Source: Acanthosepion esculentum (Eukaryota; Mollusca; Cephalopoda; Sepiida; Sepiidae). Taken from it: 64,000 bases of DNA. How positions within the stretch are numbered: the first letter of the stretch is position 1; each line of letters starts with the position of its first letter. Positions 10,142 through 21,755 of this stretch are shown here, one piece after another. The stretch lies in NCBI GenBank assembly GCA_964036315.1, contig OZ038509.1:25491205-25555204 (forward strand). The letters run 5' to 3'. The notes under the pieces are model-generated. The model ran no database searches and was not told the origin of the DNA. It worked only from the letters and a program-made list of their open reading frames with translations. The position numbers were made by a program, and so were the translations under genes.

Positions 10142-10626
10142 ACAGTCTGCCTGCCTTATGTGAAGGGGTTATCAGAGAAAATACAAAGGATCTGCGGTCC
10201 ATATAACATCAGGACAACCTTCAAAAGTGTGACAACACTTCGCAGATATCTCTCTCGAGTGAGACCCCCCCCATAGAGGAGAACGTGACTAAAGACTGTG
10301 TGTACGCTATCCCATGCAGCTGCGGAAAGGAATATAAAGGAGAGACAGGCCACCCCCTTAAGGTAAGGCTTCAGGAACACCAGAAAGCTGTAACGTGAGG
10401 GGAAGTAGAAAAATTAAGTGTAGCTGACCACATATGGAGAGAGAAGGGAAATCACCACCCTCTGTGGGATCAGGTTAAGATCATAGACAAAGAACACCAT
10501 TGGAAAATTCGTAAACTTAAGGAATCAGCACATATGCTAGCCCACAAAAATCTCCTGAGTCGACCAAGCATAGAAATAAATACAATATGGGAACCAGTAA
10601 TAAGGAGTGCCAGAGAAAAGCAATGA
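10142..10626 (+). pseudogene. Penelope-like retroelement, C-terminal GIY-YIG part
   Basis: The frame from 10142 reads VCLPYVKGLSEKIQRICGPY, the linker region after the reverse transcriptase in Penelope-like elements. After a one-base loss in the C8 run 10265-10272 it continues as DCVYAIPCSCGKEYKGETGH and then PLKVRLQEH, the GIY-YIG core. An internal TGA at 10396-10398 replaces an expected sense codon, and a stop lies at 10624-10626. Downstream residues include WREKGNH and SRPSIEINTIWEPV. The reverse transcriptase is missing, so this is a 5'-truncated, inactivated copy. GIY-YIG proteins of this group cut one DNA strand to prime insertion (family knowledge). Confidence 0.85.
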
Positions 10627-10905
10627 TAACAAAGTTGCAATATGAGCTCTGGTACGCTATCCCATGCAGCTGCGGAAAGGAATATAAAGGAGAGACAGGC
10701 TAAAACATGCAATGATAACAGCAAAATTGCAATATGAGCACTAGTAAAAAACGGTTGCTGAAAACATTAGGTTTATAATACCCAGAAATTCATACCTAGA
10801 TGTCCTCAAGGACCACATGGCACAGTGGATAAAGGCATTGGTTAGATCCAGTGACAGACCCAAAGAGTGTGAGTTCAATACCCGGTTAAGGCAGTGGAGA
10901 AATTT
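10627..10905 (+). mobile_element. PLE 3' tail with 49-bp templated filler and tRNA-like segment
   Basis: After the PLE stop comes CAAAGTTGCAATATGAGC, then positions 10652-10700, an exact 49-bp copy of 10302-10350 from inside the GIY-YIG coding part, and then the rest of the tail. From about 10810 the sequence CACATGGCACAGTGGATAA (A-box-like) and, at 10870, GAGTTCAATACCC (B-box-like) form a tRNA-like unit. The inverted arm at 9826-10127 lacks the 49-bp filler, so the filler was added to this arm. Confidence 0.75.
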
Positions 10906-10965
10906 CAGAGGGAAAGTTAGCAGGAGAAAATTAGCAGGAGATAACTGATGACTGACATCCAATCG

Positions 10966-11080
10966 AAAAAAAGGGTTCAGTTCGAAATTCCAACCACCTG
11001 AAACCGAAACTTTGTGACAAATATGGCGACAAAGATGAAGACAATAGTCCGACTAATGTAAATACTGTCCAAAAATGATA
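10966..11080 (+). repeat. dispersed element containing the minisatellite core, single copy
   Basis: It reads AGGGTTCAGTTCGAAATTCC, then GAAACTTTGTGACAAATATG, then GCGACAAAGATGAAGACAAT and AGTCCGACTAATGTAAATAC. The reverse complement of 23.44-23.58 kb has the same order, including the GGGTTCAGTT leader. It therefore represents the un-amplified form of the element whose inner part is tandemly repeated at 22.8-23.5 kb. Confidence 0.65.
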
Positions 11081-11651
11081 TGTCTATATAGAGAGGGTTT
11101 TCAATACTCGGACATACTTGATGAGGATCTGAAGGATAGGTAACAACTAGTGAAAGTAACAGTTCTGGAGAAGCTGCTGCTTGAGTGGAACGTCCTCCTT
11201 ACGACTCAATTTCATGCAGTCTTGCAATCTTCAGGTTCTGAGTATATTCTGATCATTACAGAGTTCACATTCTCATGGGGTTGATTAAAACTGAGGGTTA
11301 AGACTTGTGTTGCCTAAAATATTCATTATTTAAAATTTATGTCATTCAAATTCTTAAGTTCAAAAGGCGAATGATTAAAAAAAATTTAATTTAAATTTAA
11401 CAGTAAACAAGATATCAAGGGGGATATGCTCGAAAGATAAAGAAGTAAAAAAACAAAAGAAAAAAAACAATTATTTAAATTTGAAATAAGTAAACAAGTT
11501 AGGTACCAAGGGGTACCAAGGGGAATAACTCTTTTTTGCATAAAATACCATAGTTACAACAATTAAACTAGTACTTGTGGTGTAAATATAATAAGAGGTT
11601 AGGACTTTATATCTAATGTGTTTGGAACCCATATTAATACTTAAATAGGTG

Positions 11652-11654
<3 letters not shown>

Positions 11655-11702
<48 letters not shown>
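11655..11702. repeat. (TA)n microsatellite
   Basis: About 48 bp of alternating A and T next to the left side of the foldback element at 11740-11928. Confidence 0.95.
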
Positions 11703-11703
<1 letters not shown>

Positions 11704-11739
11704 AATTATATTTATATCTATATATAATTATTTATTTGA

Positions 11740-11928
11740 AAATTATAACATAAATTTGTTATAAAATCATTACAAAAAAGGCCATTTTGTGTCAACACTT
11801 CTGGTGTCTTATCAAGTGATGGTGTTGAATTGACATTCAAAACCATCACTTGATAAGACAGCAGAAGTGTTGACACAAAATGGCTACTTTTGTAGTGATT
11901 TTATAACATATTTATGTTATAATTTTTG
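11740..11928. repeat. foldback element, 85-bp arms with about 20-bp loop
   Basis: Left arm 11740-11823 (AAAATTATAACATAAATTTG ... TTATCAAGTGATGGT) and right arm 11844-11928 (ACCATCACTTGATAAGAC ... TTATGTTATAATTTTT) are near-perfect reverse complements. The transcript would fold into one long hairpin. It lies between two (TA)n tracts and about 300 bp downstream, in the minus direction, of the PLE remnant at 12.2-12.6 kb. It may therefore be that element's inverted 3' end or a separate MITE. Confidence 0.85.
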
Positions 11929-12031
11929 AATAAATACTTATATTTGCTGTACTCTCTATTGAGCACTCTTTTAAGAATAGTATTTGTTGGTTATTGGAAT
12001 TTATTCCATATACACCAATCCTATACTTGGA

Positions 12032-12035
<4 letters not shown>

Positions 12036-12072
<37 letters not shown>
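12036..12072. repeat. (AT)n microsatellite
   Basis: About 36 bp of alternating A and T. Spurious frames on both strands cross it. Confidence 0.95.
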
Positions 12073-12075
<3 letters not shown>

Positions 12076-12224
12076 AAATTAATCAAGTACAGTGATATGG
12101 GATTATATGTGTGTATAGATATATAAGAAAAGTTATTAATGATGTGTTCTAAGAATATTAATAGTTGTTGCATATTAATATTTGTAAAATCCATTTTATA
12201 ATCTCTCTTAATTGGGGTCAATAT

Positions 12225-12640
12225 GTTTGAGCAGGTGATTGGTCTTATAGATATATGTAGACATTAATTCTCTTCTTGTGTTCAGCAAGTTAGGGTTATT
12301 TAAGTGTTTTAATATAATAAGCTTACCCAACAAACACGAGTTACATGTCTCCCTTTCCATTGTATGCCTTAGCTTTTGTGATTATCTCCCAGCTAATGAT
12401 TGGGTTCTTATGGTTGTTTTTTAATTGCCAAACATACTTAGAAAGTGTTGTGCAGTTTTTGTATTTGATATTGCTCAGTGTAATTTTGTGGTGATAAAAA
12501 CATGATTTCCAGCTGTGCTTGGTAGATCCAAAATAATATTTAACATCATCATCTGAATTGATCCCAGATCTGTAGATTATACCTTCAGTCACACACTTGT
12601 AATTTAATGGGCAGGTTACATTTTTGAGGCAGTTGCACTG
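12225..12640 (-). pseudogene. Penelope-like element GIY-YIG C-terminus
   Basis: On the minus strand the frame starts near CNCLKNVTCPLNYKCVTEGI (complement of 12550-12640). It continues with YYFGSTKHSWKSCFYHHK, the YIGxTxxxxKxRxxNH equivalent, and LSKYVWQLKNNHKNP. After a frameshift it ends with ILKHLNNPNLLNTRRELMS. The Cys-rich lead (CxC...CPLN.KC), the GIY-YIG core and the RxEL tail follow the order of many invertebrate PLE-type elements. The core is altered (YYF for YIG) and it is not intact. Confidence 0.75.
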
Positions 12641-12736
12641 TTTTTTTATTAGGGTTATTATTCAATGTTTTGTCTGTGTGCTTGTTTCATACATTATTGT
12701 GATGTTGAGATATGCAATTATCTATATTTTTACAGT

Positions 12737-12999
12737 CTGACTGTAAATAATGGAAATAATGATAATTCCTCATCCCAGAAAGCCAAAACGTTGTGATAAT
12801 AACAACAAAGATAAGGATATTAGTCTGATTGTAAATAATGGAAATAATGATAATTCCTCATCCCAGAAAGCCAAAACATTGCGATAATAACAACAAAGAT
12901 AAGGATATTCGTCTGACTGTAAATAAGAATAATTCCTCATCCCAGAAAGCCAAAACGTTGTGATAATAACAACAAAGATGAGGATATTAGTTTGAATGT
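12737..12999 (+). repeat. 88-bp tandem repeat, three copies
   Basis: CTGA(C/T)TGTAAATAA starts at 12737, 12825 and 12913 (88-bp period), the third copy with a short internal loss. Each unit has ATTCCTCATCCCAGAAAGCC followed by AAAACGTTGTGATAATAAC. It is the same repeat as the seven-copy array at 60.1-60.8 kb, nearly 48 kb away. Confidence 0.9.
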
Positions 13000-13849
13000 C
13001 AATACTGTAAACAGTTATATTTTTTGTTTCCCTTAATATTCAAGTCATATTTGAGACATTCAATCATTTTGAAAGCCCCTCACAAAAAGGAGGAAAGAGA
13101 AGAAAAAAATTAAATCCAATTCCTTTGCATATAAGCAAAAGGTTAATGAACCACCGCTTCATTTTGCCTTCCTGAATTAATTATTTTATCTCAAGAAATA
13201 ATCTTATTAATTAAGTAATCATGTTTTGGGATTGTGCTGTAAGCTTTCATTGAAATACTAATTCTCAATTGCCTGAATATGGTTTCTGGCATCTTTCTTT
13301 CTGAGAAACTTTGACATGGTGAATAAACAAGCTACACCCAAAAGAGAAATTCTTCAATGTTTTTCATGAGAAGGAATGCCACCATACCATTTGTTAATAA
13401 CTTATCTAAACCTTGAATTCACTTAAAAAGTAATTATTACTGTGAAAATTGCCTTAACTTGGTGGAAGACAGAAAACTAAAATTTTTACAAGTATGGGTA
13501 ATGGCTGCAAACAAGAAATCGACTTTTCTCTTAGAATCAGGCAGAGAAGAGAATTAATTAATTTTTTTTCAAACATGTCAAAATGTTCTAGTGTCTTTAC
13601 TTTTGATACAATTCCTTATCATTCTAATTGACATTCCCTTCATAAGAAAGAAGTTCCAATCGGATGGCTACTTTCTGAGAGAAGCTGCTTTATGAAACAG
13701 TGTCTCATACTTCCTCAACAATGACATTCTTAACTTCTTCAAGTCTATGACAGTAGTAAAAATATTAAGTTATGTAAATATGAAAAGGGCAGGGGATATT
13801 AAAATCTGAAGTAAACACTGGATGAGATGAACAGATTGATTGTTTGCAT
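13000..13849. other. AT-rich DNA, nothing recognised
   Basis: No recognisable protein, RNA gene or repeat. Only short spurious frames occur. Confidence 0.5.
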
Positions 13850-14410
13850 AACGGTATATCAACCCATTCTTCTTCATTTCATGCTGAAATTTAATTTTCT
13901 TGGGCGCTCTGAAGTAATAAAAATATGATGTTATTCTGCTTTCACAATTGAATACATGGTAGATGATACTCAGTTTTTATGCATATATATGTTTATGCAG
14001 ACATAATTATTAGAGGCGGTGATATGTGGGTTTTATGTTGTAGTTTTGTTAAAGTTATATTTTGGAATAAAGTTTGATTTAATTAAGAAATTGTAGGATA
14101 TTATATGAATGTTTAACGGCACATCAATTCCTTCATGGGTCATTTAATGCCGAAATTTAATTATTAGAAGCGGGGTTATGTGTGTTTTATGTTGTAGTTT
14201 TGGTGAAGTTATATTTTGGAATACAGTTTGATTTCTTTATGAAATTGAAGGATATTATATGAATGTTTAATGGCACATCAATTCCTTCATGGGTCATTTA
14301 ATGCCGAAATTATTAGAGGCAGTGATATGTGTGTTTTATGTTGTAGTTTTGTTGAAGTTATATTTTGGAATACAGTTTGATTTATTTAAGAAATTGTAGG
14401 ATATTATAGG
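13850..14410. repeat. about 150-bp tandem repeat, three copies plus a decayed one
   Basis: ATTATTAGA(G/A)GC(G/A) recurs at about 14006, 14160 and 14309, giving periods of 154 and 149 bp. Units contain GTGTTTTATGTTGTAGTTTT and AATTCCTTCATGGGTCATTT. A diverged end of a further copy lies at about 13850-13900. The period resembles the big satellite only by coincidence: the sequences do not align. Confidence 0.85.
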
Positions 14411-14666
14411 GACTAATGCCATGAAAAAGTTCTTTCATGTTGTTTGGTTGGTTGATTTTGTATATAATTTATGGCTTCAACTACAGCTAAAATGTATTGT
14501 TGGTCATATTCCTATAAGTTTTAGTGCAAATTGACTACAATACATTTTATAGTATAAAATGTATTGTTGGTAAATTTACTATAAAGATGTATTTTTATAC
14601 TTTCATAGTGTTTTGTTTTTGTTCAGGAAGAGGTTCACTATTTGCCCTTAGCTGGAACCCTAACAG

Positions 14667-15190
14667 GTGCGACCACACTGGATCAGAGTGGACCTGGGAA
14701 CAACAGCAATTAAAGGATTGGTTTCACACTCCTCAAAACTGCCAACCTCCCAATCAGAGGCCTTGCTGCTGGATATAGTGTGTTATACCCAGGACTATGA
14801 GATAGACAGGATCATAATAGAAATTGTCTCTGAAAATGTTTTTATCAAGAAGATCACAGAAGTAATAAATGACATCAGCTTCATGAGCCACATAACCAAG
14901 CTAATGTTACAAATTCTGACGGCAGAGTGTAAAGTAGAGTATAACATGCATCAGGAGAAAGGAATAGATGACATTATGAAAAGGAAAATAAAAACAATGC
15001 CAAGGTATGGCACAGAATATAGGACAAAGAAATTAGGAACAAATGCAAGAAAGCAAAAGAGGAACGATTCAACAAAATGTGTGCAGAAATAGAAAAAATA
15101 TGCATTACAGATAAAGCTGATATGCATAAAAAAATAAGAGTACAAACAAAACAAAAGAAATCTTCATCAATAGGATGCATCATATACAAG
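14667..15190 (+). pseudogene. LINE fragment upstream of reverse transcriptase
   Basis: The open stretch 14667-15092 and its shifted continuation include DDIMKRKIKTMPRYGTEYRT, then AEIEKICITDKADMHKKIR-like sequence near 15100-15150 and IGCIIYKKQNT. This resembles the basic, Lys-rich linker before the reverse transcriptase in widespread invertebrate LINEs. Frame changes near 15090 mean it is not functional. It belongs with the reverse-transcriptase fragment at 15640-16132, from which it is separated by about 450 bp of other DNA. Confidence 0.6.
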
Positions 15191-15194
15191 AAAC

Positions 15195-15630
15195 AGAATA
15201 CTTGTAAACTTGTTTCTTCTGGTTTGTAAACAATTCCCACAATCCATTTCCTCTAGTCAAACACTCCACTGACCACGCAACGTGTTTCCTACTCGATACA
15301 GCAGTAACCGTCTCCTTATCAGCTTCTTATGCCCTTTTTTATATCATCACTGACAACCAAAATTTGCATATGTGAAAAGATACCCTCAAGAGAGAGTATC
15401 TGACCAAGGGATGTATTTTTAATGTGTGAACCATGAAGCTGCCATTTCTCCATTTTGGACAGTTTGCATGCAAGACGCATTCAAATCCATTTTTGTCCTG
15501 GAGGTAAGCCATTTTCTCTAGCATTACATTAACTGTTGCAAAAAAAAATGCTTGGAACACTGGACCTCTTTGCCCTCTGCGGTATTTCGCTACAATACTT
15601 TTATTAGAAAAAGCAAAAATACCTCGGAGA
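15195..15630 (-). other. insertion splitting the LINE; unidentified open frame
   Basis: This stretch interrupts the LINE. On the minus strand it is open from about 15600 down to 15339 and reads SIVAKYRRGQRGPVFQAFFF, then KMAYLQDKNGFECVLHANCP. It looks coding-like (few stops, mixed composition) but I do not recognise the family. It may be part of a second retroelement inserted into the first. Confidence 0.35.
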
Positions 15631-15639
15631 TGGAACAAA

Positions 15640-16132
15640 TAATTTGAGGAACACTTCCATGACAAAAGAAGACAACCTGTTATAAACAGAAATATCAAAG
15701 GACCAGAAATATTAAAAACTGAAGTGAAATCAATACCAACCAAACTGAACAGAAACAAAGTGGTAGGGCCAGACAGAATTGTAATAGAGATGCTAGCAAC
15801 TTTAAATGATTTTGGCATAATAAATGAAATATACAACAGTGGTGATATTCCGGAAGGCCTAAGTAGATCTATTTTCATAGCACTGCGTAAGAAACCAGGT
15901 GCAAATTAATGCAAACTCCATTGGACAATCTGCCTAATGATCCACATAACAAACTTTATCATCCAAATTCTGATGAATAGAGTGTGTAGTAGAATTAGAG
16001 AAATTGAAACAAGAAATGCAATATTTATGTCCAGGATGATATCAGAAAGAGCGACACAAATGCAGAATGATGTGCACTCATGTTTTATAGATTATGCAAA
16101 AGTATTTGACAAAGTACAACACATCAGGTTGA
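15640..16132 (+). pseudogene. LINE reverse-transcriptase fragment (fingers and motif A)
   Basis: Two nearly adjacent frames read KLNRNKVVGPDRIVIEMLAT, then GDIPEGLSRSIFIALRKKPG and, after a stop at 15907, IIQILMNRVCSRIREIETRN and CFIDYAKVFDKVQH. These match fingers (GPD, I-A-L-K-K-PG) and palm motif A (FIDYxKxFDxV) of a non-LTR reverse transcriptase. The YxDD region is absent because a SINE follows directly at 16138. Confidence 0.8.
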
Positions 16133-16137
16133 AACAA

Positions 16138-16400
16138 TGGTTCTTGTATGATCACCAAAGTTAAGCAATGTCAAACCTGGTCACTAATTAGATGCGTAAC
16201 CATTTGGGAATACCAGGTGCTGTAAGCTTGGATGTGCAGGTTGTGTAATAGATAATAGCTTGGAATTGTTAATTGGAGAGAACCGAGTTCCAATTCCAGT
16301 TCGGTTTGTTATATTCACTTATGTGCAAATACCATTCAGAGGTATGAATCCATCTGTTTTACTTCCCAGCTATGGGTTAATTAGTAAAACTTGTATCAAT
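16138..16400 (+). mobile_element. composite 5S-rRNA/tRNA SINE, best preserved copy
   Basis: Positions 16138-16235 match animal 5S rRNA from about residue 36 to its 3' end: TGTATGATC..AAAGTTAAGCA (box A area), CTGGTCACTAATTAGATG (box C area) and GGGAATACCAGGTGCTGTAA. A tRNA-like part follows at 16236-16310 with A box GTTGTGTAATAGATAATAGC and B box GAGTTCCAATTCCAG. The tail (16310-16400) includes AGGTATGAATCCATCTG and CAGCTATGGGTTAATTAG. It sits at the 3' break of the LINE fragment and probably inserted there. Confidence 0.85.
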
Positions 16401-16964
16401 AAAACATTATTATCTCCAAAAATAAAATGTCCAAATTATTTATATTTTGGCATTAAATAACCCAGAGAGATGTTGATATGCCACTAAAAGAAAAACAAAA
16501 CAACAACAAAACAACAAAGATTTATTTGAACTGATAGTAGTAATCATATTAAGTTGTGTAATTTTCTTAGACGACACATTGGAATTATATTCTACCTTTT
16601 TGGAATGGGATTTGTGTCTGGATGAGAAAGGAAGAATTAAAAATTCAAATTTTTAAATAATTGAAAAAAATTAGTGATTTTAAAAGTTTTTAATTTATAT
16701 TGAGTTTAAAGTAACAAAAAAAAACTTTGTGTATTTAAAAAATTTTGTTTTAAATTCAGTTTAAAATATCTGCCAAACTTTGTGAATTGAGGAAATCAAT
16801 TTTATTTCTTCAAAATGCCAAGGAATCAGAGTTAAATTCAGAAGTTTTATGACATGAGGTTTTGAAGTTCCACAGAGTTTGAGATTTGAAGAACTCAAAT
16901 GATGTTCCATGAAGTTTGTGATTTGAAGAACCAAATTTTCAGCCTGAATTGGAATTTTGGCCCA
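16401..16964. other. AT-rich leader of the 76-bp array
   Basis: No gene. A roughly 48-bp sequence is repeated twice near 16868-16940 (TTCCA-AGTTTG-GATTTGAAGAAC), just before the 76-bp array begins. Confidence 0.5.
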
Positions 16965-19900
16965 AATTCATTCAATATTAACAACAATTCCTCTGAAAGT
17001 CTCTGACAAAAACAACAATGAAGATGAGGATAGTCCAAAACATTCATTGAATATTAACAACAATTCCTCTGAAAGTCTCTGACAAAAACAACAATGAAGA
17101 TGAGGATAGTCCAAAACATTCATTCAATATTAACAACAATTCCTCTGAAAGTCTCTGACAAAAACAACAATGAAGATGAGGATAGTCCAAAACATTCATT
17201 GAATATTAACAACAATTCCTCTGAAAGTCTCTGACAAAAACAACAATGAAGATGAGGATAGTCCAAAACATTCATTCAATATTAACAACAATTCCTCTGA
17301 AAGTCTCTGACAAAAACAACAATGAAGATGAGGATAGTCCAAAACATTCATTGAATATTAACAACAATTCATCTGAAGGTCTCTGACAAAAACAACAATG
17401 AAGATGAGGATAGTCCAAAACATTCATTGAATATTAACAACAATTCCTCTGAAAGTCTCTGACAAAAACAACAATGAAGATGAGGATAGTCCAAAACATT
17501 CATTGAATATTAACAACAATTCCTCTGAAAGTCTCTGACAAAAACAACAATGAAGATGAGGATAGTCCAAAACATTCATTGAATATTAACAACAATTCAT
17601 CTGAAAGTCTCTGACAAAAACAACAATGAAGATGAGGATAGTCCAAAACATTCATTGAATATTAACAACAATTCCTCTGAAAGTCTCTGACAAAAACAAC
17701 AATGAAGATGAGGATAGTCCAAAACATTCATTGAATATTAACAACAATTCATCTGAAAGTCTGACAAAAACAACAATGAAGATGAGGATAGTCCAAAACA
17801 TTCATTGAATATTAACAACAATTCATCTGAAAGTCTCTGACAAAAACAACAATGAAGATGAGGATAGTCCAAAACATTCATTGAATATTAACAACAATTC
17901 CTCTGAAAGTCTCTGACAAAAACAACAATGAAGATGAGGATAGTCCAAAACATTCATTGAATATTAACAACAATTCCTCTGAAAGTCTCTGACAAAAACA
18001 ACAATGAAGATGAGGATAGTACAAAACATTCATTGAATATTAACAACAATTCCTCTGAAAGTCTCTGACAAAAACAACAATGAAGATGAGGATAGTCCAA
18101 AACATTCATTGAATATTAACAACAATTCATCTGAAAGTCTGACAAAAACAACAATGAAGATGAGGATAGTCCAAAACATTCATTGAATATTAACAACAAT
18201 TCCTCTGAAAGTCTCTGACAAAAACAACAATGAAGATGAGGATAGTCCAAAACATTCATTCAATATTAACAACAATTCCTCTGAAAGTCTCTGACAAAAA
18301 CAACAATGAAGATGAGGATAGTCCAAAACATTCATTCAATATTAACAACAATTCATCTGAAAGTCTCTGACAAAAACAACAATGAAGATGAGGATAGTCC
18401 AAAACATTCATTCAATATTAACAACAATTCCTCTGAAAGTCTCTGACAAAAACAACAATGAAGATGAGGATAGTCCAAAACATTCATTGAATATTAACAA
18501 CAATTCATCTGAAAGTCTGACAAAAACAACAATGAAGATGAGGATAGTCCAAAACATTCATTGAATATTAACAACAATTCATCTGAAAGTCTGACAAAAA
18601 CAACAATGAAGATGAGGATAGTCCAAAACATTCATTGAATATTAACAACAATTCATCTGAAAGTCTGACAAAAACAACAATGAAGATGAGGATAGTCCAA
18701 AACATTCATTCAATATTAATAACAATTCCTCTGAAAGTCTCTGACAAAAACAACAATGAAGATGAGGATAGTCCAAAACATTCATTGAATATTAACAATA
18801 ATTCATCTGAAAGTCTCTGACAAAAACAACAATGAAGATGAGGATAGTCCAAAACATTCATTGAATATTAACAACAATTCATCTGAAAGTCTGACAAAAA
18901 CAACAATGAAGATGAGGATAGTCCAAAACATTCATTGAATATTAACAACAATTCCTCTGAAAGTCTCTGACAAAAACAACAATGAAGATGAGGATAGTCC
19001 AAAACATTCATTCAATATTAACAACAATTCCACTGAAAGTCTCTGACAAAAACAACAATGAAGATGAGGATAGTCCAAAACATTCATTGAATATTAACAA
19101 CAATTCCTCTGAAAGTCTTTGATAAAAACAACAATGAAGATGAGGATAGTACAAAACATTCATTGAATATTAACAACAATTCCTCTGAAAGTCTTTGATA
19201 AAAACAACAATGAAGATGAGGATAGTACAAAACATTCATTGAATATTAACAACAATTCATCGAAAAGTCTTTGATAAAAACAACAATGAAGATGAGGATA
19301 GTCCAAAACATTCATTGAATATTAACAACAATTCATCTGAAAGTCTGACAAAAACAACAATGAAGATGAGGATAGTCCAAAACATTCATTGAATATTAAC
19401 AACAATTCCTCTGAAAGTCTCTGACAAAAACAACAATGAAGATGAGGATAGTACAAAACATTCATTGAATATTAACAACAATTCATCGGAAAGTCTTTGA
19501 CAAAAACAACAATGAAGATGAGGATAGTCCAAAACATTCATTGAATATTAACAACAATTCATCTGAAAGTCTGACAAAAACAACAATGAAGATGAGGATA
19601 GTCCAAAACATTCATTGAATATTAACAACAATTCCTCTGAACGGCTCTGACAAAAACAACAATGAAGATGAGGATAGTCCAAAACATTCATTGAATATTG
19701 ACAACAATTCATCTGAAAGTCTGACAAAAACAACAATGAAGATGAGGATAGTCCAAAACATTCATTGAATATTAACAACAATTCATCTGAAAGTCTCTGA
19801 CAAAAACAACAATGAAGATGAGGATAGTCCAAAACATTCATTGAATATTAACAACAATTCATCTGAAAGTCTGACAAAAACAACAATGAAGATGAGGATA

Positions 19901-21755
19901 GTCCAAAACATTCATTGAATATTAACAACAATTCATCTGAAAGTCTTTGATAAAAACAACAATGAAGATGAGGATAGTACAAAACATTCATTGAATATTA
20001 ACAACAATTCATCGGAAAGTCTTTGATAAAAACAACAATGAAGATGAGGATAGTCCAAAACATTTATTGAATATTAACAACAATTCCTCTGAAAGTCTCT
20101 GACAAAAACAACAATGAAGATGAGGATAGTCCAAAACATTCATTGAATATTAACAACAATTCATCTGAAAGTCTGACAAAAACAACAATGAAGATGAGGA
20201 TAGTCCAAAACATTCATTGAATATTAACAACAATTCCTCTGAAAGTCTCTGACAAAAACAACAATGAAGATGAGGATAGTACAAAACATTCATTGAATAT
20301 TAACAACAATTCATCAGAAAGTCTTTGATAAAAACAACAATGAAGATGAGGATAGTCCAAAACATTCATTGAATATTAACAACAATTCATCTGAAAGTCT
20401 GACAAAAACAACAATGAAGATGAGGATAGTCCAAAACATTCATTGAATATTAACAACAATTCATCTGAAAGTCTGACAAAAACAACAATGAAGATGAGGA
20501 TAGTCCAAAACATTCATTGAATATTAACAACAATTCCTCTGAAAGTCTCTGACAAAAACAACAATGAAGATGAGGATAGTACAAAACATTCATTGAATAT
20601 TAACAACAATTCATCAGAAAGTCTTTGATAAAAACAACAATGAAGATGAGGATAGTCCAAAACATTCATTGAATATTAACAACAATTCATCTGAAAGTCT
20701 GACAAAAACAACAATGAAGATGAGGATAGTCCAAAACATTCATTGAATATTAACAACAATTCCTCTGAAAGTCTCTGACAAAAACAACAATGAAGATGAG
20801 GATAGTCCAAAACATTCATTGAATATTAACAACAATTCATCTAAAAGTCTGACAAAAACAACAATGAAGATGAGGATAGTCCAAAACATTCATTGAATAT
20901 TAACAACAATTCCTCTGAAAGTCTCTGACAAAAACAACAATGAAGATGAGGATAGTCCAAAACATTCATTGAATATTAACAACAATTCCTCTGAAAGTCT
21001 CTGACAAAAACAACAATGAAGATGAGGATAGTCCAAAACATTCATTGAATATTGACAACAATTCATCGGAAAGTCTTTGACAAAAACAACTATGAAGATG
21101 AGGATAGTCCAAAACATTCATTGAATATTAACAACAATTCATCTGAAAGTCTTTGATAAAAACAACAATGAAGATGAGGATAGTACAAAACATTCATTGA
21201 GTATTAACAACAATTAATCTGAAAGGTTCTGACAAAAACAACAATGAAGATGAGGATAGACCGAAACATTCATTGAATCTTAACAACAATTCATCTGAAA
21301 GTCTGACAAAAACAACAATGAAGATGAGGATAGTCCAAAACATTCATTGAATATTAACAACAATTCATCTGAAAGTCTTTGATAAAAACAACAATGAAGC
21401 TGAGGATAGTACAAAACATTCATTGAATATTAACAACAATTCATCGGAAAGTCTCTGACAAAAACAACAATTAAGATGAGGATAGTCCAAAACATTCATT
21501 GAATATTAACAACAATTTATCTGAAAGTCTTTGATAAAAACAACAATGAAGATGAGGATAGTCCAAAATATTCATTGAATATTAACAACAATTCATCTGA
21601 AAGTCTCTGATAAAAGCAACAATGAAGATGAGGATAGTCCAAAACATTCATTGAATAGTAACAACAATTCATCTGAAAGTCTCTGACACAAAACAACAAT
21701 GATGATGATGATGATGATTGTAGATTAAAACAGTCATTGTATATTAACAACTCAT
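16965..21755 (+). repeat. 76/74-bp minisatellite, about 63 copies
   Basis: ATTAAC in the unit recurs every 76 bp (for example 16977 and 17053). Many units are 74 bp because GTCTCTGAC becomes GTCTGAC. A third class has GTCTTTGATAAAAAC. Each unit contains ACAACAATGAAGATGAGGAT, then AGTCCAAAACATTCATTGAA. The GATGAGGATAGTC block matches the core of the 88- and 107-bp arrays. Variants cluster towards the right end (FIG: AGTACAAAAC units after about 19.1 kb). The last unit runs into a short (GAT)n tract at 21.70 kb. No coding function: frames are short and shift with the 74-bp units. Confidence 0.97.

Noticed and set aside
13850..14410. Homology between the about 150-bp array and the 149-bp satellite
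   Set aside because: Period is similar but the unit sequences do not align.
16965..21755. Possible CRISPR-like array
   Set aside because: Units are contiguous and nearly identical with no unique spacers; this is a eukaryotic minisatellite.
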